Assembly (NCBI GenBank): GCA_963277665.1
Contig: OY728119.1
Location: forward strand, 318,452,206 to 318,516,205
Direction: 5' to 3'
From: Viscum album
Taxonomy: Eukaryota; Streptophyta; Magnoliopsida; Santalales; Viscaceae
Length of the DNA stretch: 64,000 nucleotides
The notes under the pieces were generated by a model. It worked only from the letters and a program-made list of their open reading frames with translations, was not told where the DNA came from and did not search any database. Both the position numbers and the translations under genes were made by a program. Below are positions 36,801-49,590 of this stretch, in pieces. Each line of letters begins with the position of its first letter. Position 1 is the first letter of the stretch.

Positions 36801-37215
36801 CAGTTTAAAAGAAAACAATGATGTAAATTTTCCAAACATTGGATAAGAGGGACTGACTATTCTTGACATTGTACACCATTCTCCTTGAAATAAAATAAAT
36901 ACACCATTAGGTGTAGTAAATTATACTCGCCGAAGATAACATTAAATACATGATTGTTTTTGGAAATAATCTAATCCATACGTAAAATGATGTCAAGAGA
37001 TTAAATGTCAAGAACAATAAAAATCAATGTATTCTCAACATTTAGTATAGAGAAGAAAAAATAAGGACTATAGAGACATTTTTCCCTCTTCGTACTAATG
37101 GGTGTATAAATATTCATTTCACAACATAAACTCTCTACATGATGATTAAATAGAATAATGGTTTGGGTAGAAATAAATTAATTATGAGCACTAGTATCCA
37201 AAAGAAAAATCACTA
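33831..37215 (-). pseudogene. pol of element D: protease, RT, RNase H, integrase (broken)
   Basis: Read right to left. The protease remnant LLDTSAHN...FIS (about 37170-37210) lacks the Gly of DTG. RT blocks DDGYLHLCVD near 36530 and IDDLLDQLKG near 36440 are followed by a catalytic site reading FVEKL where FIDDI is expected (about 36195-36215), so the aspartates are lost. RNase H is open from 35830 to 35618 (YDASVLGLGCILMQG, YGSHQLRKQ). Integrase core remnants include GYHPQ and IERV with the catalytic Glu kept, around 34590-34660. The C-terminal block HNVFHVSQMRNYL, with a chromovirus-like tail, is at 34146-33964. Stops throughout. Confidence 0.8.
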
Positions 37216-37459
37216 ATGATACTACTATAGTAATGGTACCTCTCATAGTAATTGGACATGTGTCTACTTCCTCTGGAGACACTTACACTACACGAAGAAG
37301 CTTAATTTCAGATACCAGTAAATGGAACCCTTTTTATCTGAAGAATGTGGTTTCCTTGTAGTTTTAAGAGGACTTGATGATCCTATTACACTACGCAGAT
37401 TATAGAAATGAATACATATTCATTTAATGTTCCCAAAATGTTTGCAAGGAGCTACAGTT

Positions 37460-38362
37460 CTTGGGTGCCTTAGTGCAAACTCTCTTAGAATTTCCTGGAT
37501 TTCCACACTGATATCAAGTCAAAGAACATTCTCCTGGAACTAAGGAGGTCTGGAATGACTCTTACATTACAAAATTCCATGAGAAGAATCATGATTTAGT
37601 TTTCCATTGAAGTAACCAATTTTACCATTGGGAGAAATAGAAACTCCCATCAACCCTAAATTTCTGTATAAGTCCATATAAACGATCATTTCCTACCAAA
37701 AACATCATCATACTTAGGTATCTTATGTAAGAAAAACTTATAAAAAATATCTGATCGAATCCCCAACTTGAACCATTGAGCCTTCATCCTGTCATTGAAT
37801 ACAATCTCAAGAGAAAACTACACTAGATCAGAAAAGGTATTTGAGTACGCGATCATGGATCTATCGGTATCCTCAAGCTTAAAAAACACCACAACCTTAG
37901 AAAAAATTATTTACTCTAGATATAACTCGTTAGTGAAAAAACCTTGAATTCCTTTTATTATAACCCCTCATTCTTCCCTATCATAACCATTGTTTCTAAC
38001 CATCTCATTCTTGGTCATTCCAGTATAAAGGTGTTATGTTTCACCCTGACCATGTCTGGTAACTCCAAGAACTCAAACAAATGTTCAACATTTCTTAGCC
38101 ATTTCTCATCATGCTGAGGATTAGTGGAGCCATTAAAAACTAGTGGCTTCTGACAAAGGAACTCTTGAGAATGATTTTGAGGAGTATCCCCCTGAGGGCC
38201 CATAGCTGGAGCCTGAATGAGGACTAGAGGTGGTTCTTTTCCCAGAGCATGGACATTTCACACGATCACCTCAACTTTATTTGGGTCTACTAGAGGATTT
38301 ACTTAATCCGTTTCAATAGAATCCTCCTCCAGGATCAAATTTGTATGCTTTGTTAGAGGCAT
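37460..38362 (-). pseudogene. gag of element D (broken)
   Basis: Likely start ATG at 38362 (MPLTK). The capsid part FLCQKPLVFNGS...WLRNVEHLFEFL is open at 38203-38015 and matches the start of Retrotrans_gag domains (PP-F-G...WL-E-E--F). A zinc knuckle near 37466-37515 reads YQCGNPG...KRVC, with the first Cys replaced by a stop and the His by Asn. Non-functional. Confidence 0.75.
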
Positions 38363-38666
38363 GATTCTACAAAAAATTAGTATATTACTATGAAGATATT
38401 AGAGAATTATTAGATAGAGAAATGGGGGAAATATGGATCTCAATATATAGGAAAATATGATTTGGATTCAAATTATTCAAATAAAAAATTGGGAAAATAT
38501 ATAAATAGTCTCCAAGTAGTCTTTCCTTAACTTCCCCTAGCGACCAATGGTTCATTGCATTGAGGGATAGACAAGCACACAATAAAAACTATTTCCTATG
38601 TCTGAAAAAGATTCCATAAATAAATACTAACTTTTTGAAAAAAATATCATCCTCACTCTAATTACA

Positions 38667-38680
38667 CATTTCATGATCCA
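38667..38680 (-). promoter_or_regulatory. Probable primer binding site of element D
   Basis: On the minus strand TGGATCATGAAA starts two bases inside the 5' LTR edge and resembles a decayed tRNA-Met primer site (TGGTATCAGAGC with one deleted base and several changes). The position is right; the match is weak. Confidence 0.45.
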
Positions 38681-38682
38681 AC

Positions 38683-40905
38683 TGTAGTACACTGGTAACC
38701 TAATAACCTAATCAGCCCTACATAACCCAAAGGGCATTCCCAATCCCCACAAGTATGTGACTAGAACCTGGAATTATACTACATGCAAGTGGGAATGAAA
38801 TTTATACAAAACATAATGAAAGAAAAATAAACAAGATAGTATTCATAAAATAGAAGCTCAACTATAATTAATGTTCCAGAAACAAGGAGGCATAAAAATT
38901 CCAAAGTATAATAACCCAAGTATTAAAAATAGGTAAAATAGTCCCAAAGTCCCTAAGGACACAACTCACTGTGTCCAAAGCTCAACTACGGATCCACCTC
39001 CAAGAGATCCCTTCCCATTACTAGAACCTAGAAGGAAAAATTATACAAACACCTAATGAAAAAATAGGTTGTGAGCCTAAGCCCAGTTGGATACCACCAA
39101 GGATTCCATAATAGATTCCAAATATTGATTATCCAAAAAAATATTTCAATTTTAAAAATAAATATGTTTGTAAATTTAAATGCATATCAAAAAAAACATG
39201 TTATAAAGTTACAAAATGATGTAAAATAGTTATAAACTATATACATTACATTATTAGAGATGAAATACTTCTAAAACAATGTATTAAATAAAAAAGATAC
39301 ATAAAAAAGATTATATAAATCCATAAAAGGAAGGTAAATAAGTTTTAATACATTTTCCTATATTTATATCTCATATATAAATAAAAAAGTGATAAATATG
39401 GTTATCTTCCAAGTAGGTACAATAGTATTAACTGGTTATATGATTATTCACTCTCTATGTGATCCCAGAAAAAAGATTATACTCATATTACCTTGACATT
39501 TGCAAGAGTTAACTCGTCACCCTCCCATTGGGGATGTGACCCACCACAAGTATGTTTTAGATTTATGTAATAGTGTAGAGTGTATCCAAATAACTCAACA
39601 ACAACCTAAGTATTTAATGTGATCTTACATGATGGGATATTTATTTTAATAAAACGTAATATTAAATTAAATCCCATTCAACTATTAAAAAATGCATATT
39701 TTTTCCATTTAAAACCATAATGGGGTTTAATCAATTACATTCCATTTTCAACTGATAAAACCACTATGTTTCTGTCAAATAATTCTAATCCATTTTTAAT
39801 AGTTTTAAATCCATTAAAAACCAATTCTATCATTTTCCCAATTTATTTTCCACAATTAAATTGAATATTTCAATTTAAATCAATTCCATCAAATCCAAAA
39901 TTTGAATTAAACAATTTAAATCATTCTGTTTCCATAAACACACCCTAATTAAATGGAATTGGGGGTTTTCTGAATTTCTTTTCCAAAAACAATTTCAAAC
40001 CTCCCAAATCATTATAATCAGGTTTTTATCATTTTAATTTAAGGAATTTTTGAGAAAAAGAATTAAAATGAACAATTGAAATAAATCGAGCAATTTATGA
40101 ATAACAAATGTAGCTATTCAGGATAGAACCACATACCAATTCCTGAAACTCAACACTCATAACGACACCAGTCAATGAGAATGAAGGTGTAAAAGACCCT
40201 GAAACACAACCTAGAAGCAAGATAAAACACCATAGGGAATAGATACATTAACTTCTAGATGATATATTTAAAACCCAAGAGAGAATAAAGAGAGATAGTT
40301 GAAGAATGGTGAACAACGCTTACCCGTATATCATCTGTCAAAGAAATGATGAATTATCGCCAAAAGAATGGATCCAAAAGGGTTAAAAAGATCAAATAAT
40401 AAATGGTTAAGGCTTTGGTTTTAGGAAGAGGAAACCATATAAGATAATGAGAGAAATTCCAAGAACACTTATACTTTTATAGGTGCATGTCGGGGTATTA
40501 CACAACGTGTAATCCATTACACATCTTGAAATACTTTTGTAATGCAGCTGCGACCAGATGATGTGTGACAATTCATTAAAGGATGATGCTTGAGTAAAAT
40601 GAGTGACCTATCACTTTTTTAAAATGTGTAAACTTGGCTCATGATGTGGAACCCTTTACTGTGTGAATTCCACTTTTAGGGCATATACAGTGCAACAAAT
40701 TACATGTCATGTAAACCTCTTCATGGATTTTAATTCCTTAACAATGTAATGTTAAAAATTTAAAATAAAGTGAGATTCCAATAATACTATGACTTCACCA
40801 TTTAAAAAATACTCTGAAATACAACCCAAACATGCTGCATTAACGAATGGGAAATCTGTGACCAGGTTAAAGTCATACCTAACAGAATAGTAATAGGATG
40901 TTATA
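38683..40905 (-). repeat. 5' LTR of element D
   Basis: Plus-strand ends TGTAGTAC and GGATGTTATA (the second end changed from TTACA). 2223 bp. Matches 31714-33830 except for its first ~125 bases, which have no clear counterpart. Confidence 0.8.
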
Positions 40906-41530
40906 GAGTTTCATCTAATGATATATATCACTATTCCATTGGAATGGATCCGTTTGAGGCATTTTATGTGAGATTGTATCATTCTCTGTTGTGCTAGATA
41001 GATTATGGGGACATAGTTGATTTTGGTACCGAGGTAGTGCATATCACCATAGAGAAGATTCAGCTCATTCATGAGAAGATGAAAGTAGAAGAAGACCAGA
41101 ATAAGTCGTATGATGATCACAAGAGGATGCCCTTGGAGTTTGAGGTTGGGGACCACGTTATCTTAATGGTTTCCCCTCGATATTGGAAGTAGAGGTTCAA
41201 TAGAGGGATTAAGATTTATCCTAGGTTCATCAGACCCTTTGAGGTGTTGGGGTGAGTTGGTGAGGTGGATTTCCAGTCGGTTCTACCACTGTAGTTAGAG
41301 ATGATCCAAGACTTATTTTACATCTCTCATCTCTATTATTATATTCACAATGACTCCCATGGAAGTGAATCAAGAGAGTTGGATATCGAATATGACATGA
41401 CATACATCAAAAATTTAATAGAGATCCAGGATCTTCCAGAGAAGGTGCTTTATGGGTGGACCATTCCTTTGGTCTGTGTGTTGTGAAGGTATGGTGGCTT
41501 GGAGGTGATTACTTGGGAGCAAGAAGCACA
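40906..41530 (+). pseudogene. pol of element A, part 2: integrase C-terminal region
   Basis: Starts with the duplicated GAGTT and picks up integrase exactly where 31708 breaks off: after a frameshift the blocks HYSIGMDPFEAFY (about 40930-40970), QLIHEKM (near 41068), FEVGDHV (near 41140) and a C-terminal module (open 41301-41486) follow. This is good evidence that D inserted into an existing pol. Confidence 0.8.
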
Positions 41531-42120
41531 TATTATTTCCTAGTACCTAGACTTGTTTAGAGCTTTACCCTATTCTATTTTTCCTTGTCATGTAATATTT
41601 TAACCTTATTTTTTATAACATGAGTTGGTTCTATGTTTTGTATGTATGATAAAGTCCTGGAATGTGGGAAAGGGAGGACAAGATTCCTAATCGAGATGCA
41701 TAATATGACTAAACCTATATATGTTAGTCATTAATGCCCTAAGAGGATTGTTTCTTGACATGGAAGATGGAGGTATCTAGTTTTTGTGTTCATACAGTGT
41801 GTTATGATGCTTTTGTGGCGTGTTTTGTGTTTTTTTGGGTTGGAATTTTTTGGGGGAGGTGTTCTGGGATATCGAGGTTTCACACAATCTCTCAAACAAA
41901 ATAGGGTTGTTTATCAATGAAAATTGATGTGTTTAGTCTATAGAATTACTTTAAGTGTATCTAGATCCTTTAGAGGTATCTTACGGGGTATTTTTTTCAG
42001 ACCCCTCTTTCTTTTGGATTTGGATTTGAATTTTTGTGGGTGAGTACAATTTTACAGGTATATAATGTAATGGTTTGAACCTCCCCGGACCATTACATAT
42101 AATGTTTGATTTGTTATTGG
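41531..42120 (+). other. 3' untranslated region of element A
   Basis: No gene seen. Purine-rich stretches occur at about 41668-41680 (GGGAAAGGGAGGA) and 41850 (GGGGGAGG). Either could be the polypurine tract if the LTR actually starts earlier than 42121. Confidence 0.45.
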
Positions 42121-45100
42121 TGTTGAAGGTGACTGATTCCAACACTATTTAGTTTTTCCAATTTTCTATCGTTAGGTCTCAATGGTTTTTTGAAACATTG
42201 AATCACACTGGTAAGTCACCAATGGTGAGTCACAACGGTGGCTCGCACTAGTAGGTCTCCAGTGGTGAGTTGTAATGGTGAGTCTTCCATTGGTATCTTA
42301 GAAGGATTAAGTCATCCACCGGTAGCTCAGAATGTTGATTCATCTACTAGTATCTTGGAACAATGATTCATCCACTAGTATCTTGGAACAATGAGTCATC
42401 CACTGGTACATTAGAATGCTGAGTCATCCATTAGTATCACACAATAGGGAGTCATGACCATTTAGTCAGAATGCTGACTCACACCAGTGACTTGCACTGG
42501 TATCTTACACCAGTACCTCAACGAATAATGACTCACACTAGTGACTCACCTAATGGTGAGTCATTTCCAACAATTTTTTTCAAAATTATAGTTTTTCATG
42601 TTTCACCCCTTTAACATTTACTTTGACATAAAATGAATTTAATACCATATTTTACCATTTTTGAGCAGTTTGAAATTGTATCAATCTTCTAAAAACCTAA
42701 AGATTATCTTAACTTCCAAACCACATGGTCTGGGTCAGGGTTTGCCTTTAATGGCATAAAAAACAATTTCCCATCTTGGTTTAGGATATTAAATTTATAA
42801 ATAATAGATCTTATCTTCCTTATGCGCTTCCCTTTCTATTGGTGCAAGATTCCCCAAACCATTATTCCCTGAGGAATTGTGCATTTGTGTGGTAGCCTTT
42901 GGATCACATTTTCCCTGGATACTTTTACAACTACATGTGAAACCATATTTTGTAACTATAAGTGAGTGTTTATCATCAGTTCTTCGAGGTACAGATCACT
43001 TCATCTCTCTTTTATTTGTGTATCATGAGTGGTAAGTGTATGAATGTATCCTTTGGGAGGATAACATAGTACCAAATTAATGAATATAATTGGGCTGTCT
43101 TAAGATAAATATGCAAGGCTAGGAAAAAATGTTATCTCTTTTTCTTATTTTTTATATTTTATTATTGTTGTGAATTTTATGGGATAAAACCCCTCTAAAA
43201 ATCATGGCCATTAAATGCCTTTGTTTGTACACTTATTAATGATTTTGGAATGCATAATGTTTTGTTTTCTGTTAAAAATTACTTTGAAATTACTTAACCA
43301 CATACTCTAAGATAATAAATGGATTCCCCATGACCAAACTATTTCTATGCTAACTCGAACATTAACAAGTGAATTTAAAGAATATACGACTTGCTAAATC
43401 TGAATATGGTTTTTTTGGTTTGTGTGGTGGTATAGTTTGGAGCACTATTTTTTTGTGTGTAGATGGTTTAGAAGGTGAAACATAATCTCATGTTAAGAGA
43501 TTGATTAATTGTGGAATAGATGGGTAGTGTTGTGCAGCAGGGCTATGATCGGGTTGCATTATGTTGTGTTTTTAGGGTGTGGTGTGGTTATGCAGTAGGG
43601 ATGCTGAGAGTGGTTGTGATATTTGTGACATAGTTTTGATGATATGTGTTTCTGCGTATGACTGTGAGTTGGGGGTTTGTTTTATTTACATTATGAATTG
43701 GGTGGGATTACATTGAATAATGATGATGATAGCGGTTGGTATGAGTATTTCTTCTAGAGTTTCTCCTTGATTAGTAGGAAGAAATATTCACCCCTTGTCT
43801 TGATATGGATGTATGTTAGGTTAAGAGTGGGTGTTAAAGAGATAGGAATGTGAAGTGGGTTGATTTACTATGGTTATCCTTCCTTTGTGTGATTTTTTTT
43901 GTTTCTTATTGAGGTATGTGTTACTTAGTTTCTCAGGTAGTGATAGAGAAAATAAATACTTTGTAATGTTGAGATAGAATAATTTTGTTTAGTAAATGGG
44001 AAAGAGTTTTTGAATATGTTATATGATGGATTTTGTTGTTAACTATGGTTAAAGGTAAATAATTAAATGAATGTGTTTTAAGAAAAAGAGTTTTGTGAAG
44101 CCACTTTAATTGATTAATATTTGAAGTGACTATTGCTGATACTAATTGAGTTAGCAACTATTGCGAAACCCATAGGCTGGGATTCAATTTTTGGTATCAT
44201 ATATGTATTATATGTATTTTCCTTTTGATTTATATATGCACACCACCCTAGTTGAGAACTTTGTTCCAAGCACCCCCATCATCATAGGATAGGGTGTCTT
44301 TCCCAAATATCCCAGTGGGATGACGTATAGATTCCCACCTGCTCTTCCTTACCCCCTCTTTTAGGAAGTGATAGCCCAATACTCTTTGGTAAATTTGTGG
44401 TTGTGGGGCCTAGGTGTTTGTGGGAGAGTTTTGTTTTCCCATGTGACTTGGGGATGAGATGAGGTGTGTTTTCCGAGGTGTCTTTAGGATAAGATGTTTC
44501 ACACATCCTTGGTTTTTGTGTGATGTGATGTGTTTGTGAGGACCAAGTATCTATGGGATGGTTATGATGTGGTTGTGAGGTCCTAGTGTTTTCAGGTGAA
44601 ATGTGATCTAGCTGTGAAGTCCACGTGTGTGTGGTTGGGTTGTGATGTAGTACTTTCAAAATATGTGTGAGCTCTTGGATGATTTATGTTAGGGCATGAG
44701 AGTGGCTAAATAGTGGGAAAGTGTTGTGGGGTACCCATTCATTGATGTCCTTTCTGTATTACTTCACTTGACTTGCATTACTTTGTGAGAATTCCTTTGT
44801 GAGGTGAGGATAGATAGTTTACCTTATTAGGTGTTTTTGGATTTTTCTATCTTCTCACAGGGAATTATTATGATTGTCTCACTTGTGCACAAGAGACTTT
44901 GGTTTTCCCACTGAGTATACTTGTATTATCACCATACATAATTAAATTTCTAGTAGGTTTCCAAGAGTATTTCTTGTACCATGATGGACCTCACTATCTA
45001 TGACTTTTGGGATTTTTGATGTGTCACTACTTATTTTTACTTTGGGTAATAACTTTGGAGTTTTATTAAATTTGTAACTATTTGTGTTTTAAGGAAGCAT

Positions 45101-45341
45101 GTGGAATGGTTTTGGATTTATTTTATATATATTATGTCTTGTAGTTGTTTTGGGATGAACCATATTATCTCCCAATATATTTTTATTATAAAGGGAAACG
45201 CCTCCCATATTATGAGATCTTTTTACCCTTTGTGCTAGTCACCACCCTAAGGCCTACTTGATACAGGACTCATGGGTCATTATCTCTCTTCCTTCATTGT
45301 CATCTTGGGAGGGGAATCATTGTAGGTAGGGGGTCGTGACA
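42121..45341 (+). repeat. 3' LTR of element A
   Basis: Starts TGTTGAAGG and ends GTCGTGACA. Aligns with 2745-5160 and 26746-27512. A start near 41856 (TGTTCTGGGATATCG, behind a purine tract) is an alternative, which would mean that the 5' copy has lost about 280 bases. Confidence 0.7.
42185..42570 (+). repeat. GTGAGTC-type short repeats in 3' LTR A
   Basis: Counterpart of 2812-3130: GGTGAGTC, GAGTCATCCAC and GGTATCT words repeated with 15-30 bp spacing. Confidence 0.7.
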
Positions 45342-46264
45342 AATATATTCAAATACTTTGTGATAGTTCATAAATATATTTTGGATATCCAAATAATATC
45401 CTCTAAGATAATGAAATTAGATGTTCCACAATGCCCATTTTCATGTTCTTGGCGTCGGTTGGGTAAAATTTTAATGTGATATTTTGGAGTTATTATGCTT
45501 AGTTAAAAATATTCTAGAGCCATATCAACTTTAAGTATCGATATATGGATGTAATTTCCTTGAATCCAATTTCTTTATCCTTAACTAAAATTAAATGATA
45601 TGTTTATATACTTATAATTATCCTTATAATTATCACTATTGTTTTCAAAACATAATCTTCAATTATAGATGAACTCTTTCTGTTGATACCAACTATATAA
45701 AACCAAGATTTTCATACATAAATATTATTAAATTTAAGATAAATATTCAAAACCATTCACAAATAAACTCATGAGGATTGTAACAATTTATTTTGTTTTG
45801 TTACAAGATAAAGAATATTCCTATTTCATGAAGAATCTCCAACATCTCCCACAAATACATCCTATATAATACAATTAATAGATATAACCTACATAAAATC
45901 TTTATTTATAATACTGGGAATGTAAACACAAGAAAGGGAAATTGTAGATACTTAATAAGGGTTAAAAAGAGAGATATCAACATAATATAAGAATAAGGTT
46001 CTGTGAAGATGAAGATAACATTTTAAAACCAAACCATGTGTATTATCGATTAAAAACATGAGTCATGTAATAAATCATAGGATTTCATAAGACATGGATT
46101 ATAATGGAATCAAACTATCATGAGCCATATGAACAAAGAAATGTTATAAGAAAAATATTTGAGACGTAAATGTTATATTATTACATTTTGAACATGTTTA
46201 AATAGTTTTAGATTCAATGATTAATTAAAGTACATTAAATTATACCCTCAAAAAACATATAGAC

Positions 46265-46500
46265 ATTAAAATAGGTCATCTCATAACCTTATGGTACTAA
46301 AATCCGATCTACACATAACCTTATGGGCATGTAATCAGGGAGACTCATTTCCTTATAAACATAAAAATAGGTCCACTCATAACTATATAGATCTAAGACT
46401 AGGTCGACACATAAAATTATGGGCTTGAAACTAGGTCTAAAAAATTATATTATGGAAATGAAACCAGATCTACAAAAAACCTTGTGAGCAAGAAATAATT
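46265..46500 (+). repeat. ~40 bp degenerate tandem repeat
   Basis: About six units of the type ACACATAACCTTATGGGCATG...AGGTCT (for example at 46278, 46312, 46350, 46408, 46440). Units vary between roughly 35 and 45 bp. Confidence 0.55.
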
Positions 46501-46879
46501 TTCACTTATAACATAATTAAGTCATGAGTTATTCTTCATTACCTAATTCATTTGAGAAAGATATAAGTACCAAAAATAAAATAATGAAAATAGTATTTTT
46601 TATATGATTATAATACATTAATCATATTATAAAAACCAAAAATAAATATATTTAATTATCATTTAATCTTAGAAGAACCCATTTGGAAGAAAATGTTTCA
46701 CTAAAAATTTCATCATTTCATTATAGAAAAACTTTTATGAAATGGAAAAGGTTCCATAAAAATATTTTCGTCATAAATATAAACCATATAGAGAAATTCC
46801 AAGGATGGTTCCATTGGATCATATCCACATTAATTATTTTTTAACTCCGAATGATATCATCTACTATGGAAAATAATTT

Positions 46880-47790
46880 TAAAATATCACTTATAACATT
46901 TCTTGAGGATAATAATCGTTCCATGTTGGAAATAACTTTTTTAACCTAGTAATTAATCAAATATGTTGCAAATACTATTATTTTAAAATATACTCTCAAT
47001 CATGTTAAGTAATATTAAAAATGATGGGTAGTTCAAATGGTGGACAATTAAATTCATGGCATACAACTTAAATGATAACATTCCATTCACATTTTTGTTA
47101 AAACACTAAAAGTAATTTTTTTGGAAAACAATAAGAGTTTTCTATTTTAAGAATTTTTTAGAAAATTAAATTATTTTTAAAAATGTATTTAAACTACCTT
47201 ATAAAAATATTGAAAACCTTCATGAAATCATTTATAGAAAACATGAATATGGAAGGAAAATATTTTTTGACCGAAGAGAGAAGTAAAGTTAGTTTTCTAG
47301 AAAAATAACAATTCCATCTCTTGAGTGTATAAAGTAGGTGAAATAAGTTGAAAACTTGTATTTATTGAAATAGAGAGATCATAATACATTTCATGTGTTT
47401 CTTGATAGATATATCCAAATATTTCATCATATTATTAAAAATAATAAAAATTCCCAATAAATGATAAGATTTTATCATAAAACCATTACAATTTGGGTAA
47501 CATTAAATTATAATCTATATGAATGAAATTAAAATAGGTGGAAATTAAAATCCACATAAAATTCATTGGGGGGACAAAAAATGTCACTAATGGTAAATTT
47601 ATTAACCACATAAAAAAATAAGTGGTGAATATGGGATGGGTCCCATGGAAATAAAAGTGAGATAAAATCCCTTTCCATAAGACTCGACATAATTTATACA
47701 AATTCAAATATAATGTATAATAAATATAGTTTTATTATAAATATATTACATAATCATAAATATATATATATATATATATCAAGTAAAAAC
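46880..47790 (+). repeat. Diverged direct repeat, copy 1
   Basis: Shares an ordered set of words with 48690-49590: ACATTCCATTC.CA.TTTTGT (47079 / 48886), AGAAAACATG...ATATTTTTTGACCGA.GAG (47237 / 49045), GAATATGGGAT-type sequence (47626 / 49434), then a (TA)n run. Offset about 1.8 kb. Very diverged. Confidence 0.4.
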
Positions 47791-48689
47791 TCTAACCCCA
47801 GTAACTCAATGTCGTTTTCTTCATTATTACATTTCCATAATGTAGAGGAAATCACATTTGAAAGTATTAAATAGTTTATTAGTCTCGATGAACCATGTAT
47901 ATACCTTATTTATATTTTATATTTTCGATAAAATATAAATCCTTGTGAGATATGTTTTTATATATCCTTAAAATCATTCATAGAATATTTTTTCATATCC
48001 AAGGGAAAAGAGAAAAATATTTCTGGGATCAAATATTCATTAATGTCTACATTCAATGGTACCTATCATGTATCAATAAGTAATAATAAAAATAAAAATT
48101 TAAATAACTTAATAATCATTCCATTTAAAATATAATATGAGAAAAATATGGTAGGAATTATTTATAATAAAATAATTATATGTAACTTATCATATGATCT
48201 TGATACTTATCCATGATTGTCATAACAAATCAAATAATCACATGGGAATAAATAAATGGTTCTTAATTATGGAATACATAATGTCAGACATCCTAAATAT
48301 ATAGTCGATTCCTTATGTTAGGACATCTATACCATCAAGACCTCATTACAATATATCATAGAAAATGTGAAAGGACCTAGTAAAATACCTAAGATAATAT
48401 TTCCCATGAGATCTACCAATGAATATAGATTATATTTAATTCATTTATCCACCCATTACATAATAATAATCATGTATTCATCCTAATTATTCACAACGTA
48501 ACATAATCTATATGCCCTAAAAATAATAAATATCCACATTAGATGAACTAACCCAGGGAATATCAATACTTTCCTTATTAAACATGGTCACAAACCATTT
48601 TAAGAAATATGGTGGATTTTATCATAGTAGTAAAACATCATCAAAACATATTATTTAATAAAATATGTTGAAATAGATGAAAAATACTT

Positions 48690-49590
48690 TTAAAAGTTCA
48701 CTGTAATATTTCTTTAGTAAAATAACAATGTTCAATTTTAATAAACATAATTAAAATCTTCATATTTCCCAAATATGAAGGAAAAAACTTTTCTTCCAAA
48801 AGAACATTAATACCTATAAAGGATGCATCAAAACAAAGAGAGTCCATAATGGTGGTAATTTGTTTCTTGCTATAGAAGCTAAAAAACATTCCATTCTCAC
48901 TTTTGTGAAAAGTTCAAAAATAATCGCATTCAAAATATAAGAAGAATATTTTTTTAAACCTAATTTTAAGAATTAAAACATGGGTAAAAATAAAATTTAA
49001 AATTCACTGGATAATAGTAGAAAAAAATTCTTGAAAAAAATTCTAGAAAACATGGACATATAAGAAATAATATTTTTGACCGATGAGGGAAATAATTTCA
49101 TATTTTTTTATATAAATCCTATTAATTTTAAGTACCAACTAGAATAAAATGGTACTATTACTTGAAAATATGATGAATAGGCATATTATAATAAAATATA
49201 TTGTGTTTAAGGAATAAATATTAAACAACTCCCCTAGTGTATACTTAAGCATAAACAATCTCAAATAATGACGAGATTATAAAATAAAACCCTACCACTT
49301 TGGTAGGTTTTGAATCACGACCCCCGTGAAAGAAATAAAATAAAATGAATGATTTAACAAAATGAATAAAAATATATTCTTGATATAACATACCAAATGT
49401 TCAATATTTACACCACCTAATGGAAAAAAGAGTTGAATATGGAATATATATCACATGAATAAATGTAAGATAAGAAAAACATTACAACAAGTATGACTTT
49501 ATTCGTATGTGTATGAACTTCCTTAGTATAATTATAATTAAATAAAAAAATTGTATTAATATATATATATATATCATAACATATATGTTT
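48690..49590 (+). repeat. Diverged direct repeat, copy 2
   Basis: Partner of 46880-47790; see there. It could be a tandem duplication or the remains of two LTRs; no ends or primer site were found. Confidence 0.4.

Larger units (their letters stand above)
31714..40905 (-). mobile_element. LTR retrotransposon D (Ty3/gypsy, minus strand), nested in pol of A
   Basis: 9.2 kb element on the minus strand. LTRs are 31714-33830 (3' LTR) and 38683-40905 (5' LTR), flanked by GAGTT duplications. The 3' LTR copy lacks about 100 bases near its outer end. Internal order on the minus strand is primer site, gag (from 38362), zinc knuckle, protease, RT, RNase H, integrase, C-terminal domain. Its LTRs carry CACGATGTG/ACACGGTTCACGATGTG-type words resembling those of element B, which suggests a related family. 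All domains are broken. Confidence 0.85.
2745..45341 (+). mobile_element. LTR retrotransposon A (Ty3/gypsy), oldest, split by two nested insertions
   Basis: Plus-strand Ty3/gypsy element. The LTR pair is 2745-5160 plus ~26746-27512 (5' copy, split by element C) and 42121-45341 (3' copy). After removing elements C and D its own length is about 11.8 kb. The internal part has a tRNA-Met-like primer site at 27521, a reverse transcriptase-RNase H-integrase pol from about 29300 to 31708, and the integrase C-terminal part at 40906-41530 beyond element D. The 5' limit is set only by where the two LTR copies stop matching, and I did not find a matching target duplication (GAGG before, AATAT after), so the outer ends may be off by tens of bases. 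Many stops and frameshifts; dead copy. Confidence 0.75.

Noticed and set aside
44282..44659. 125-codon minus-strand frame rich in His, Thr and Pro
   Set aside because: Lies in the GT-rich part of LTR A and is the complement of a low-complexity stretch; the same region in the other LTR (4829-5074) gives a different, shorter frame.
49311..49325. LTR start of another element (TCACGACCCCC)
   Set aside because: Only a short similarity; no second LTR, primer site or target duplication found.
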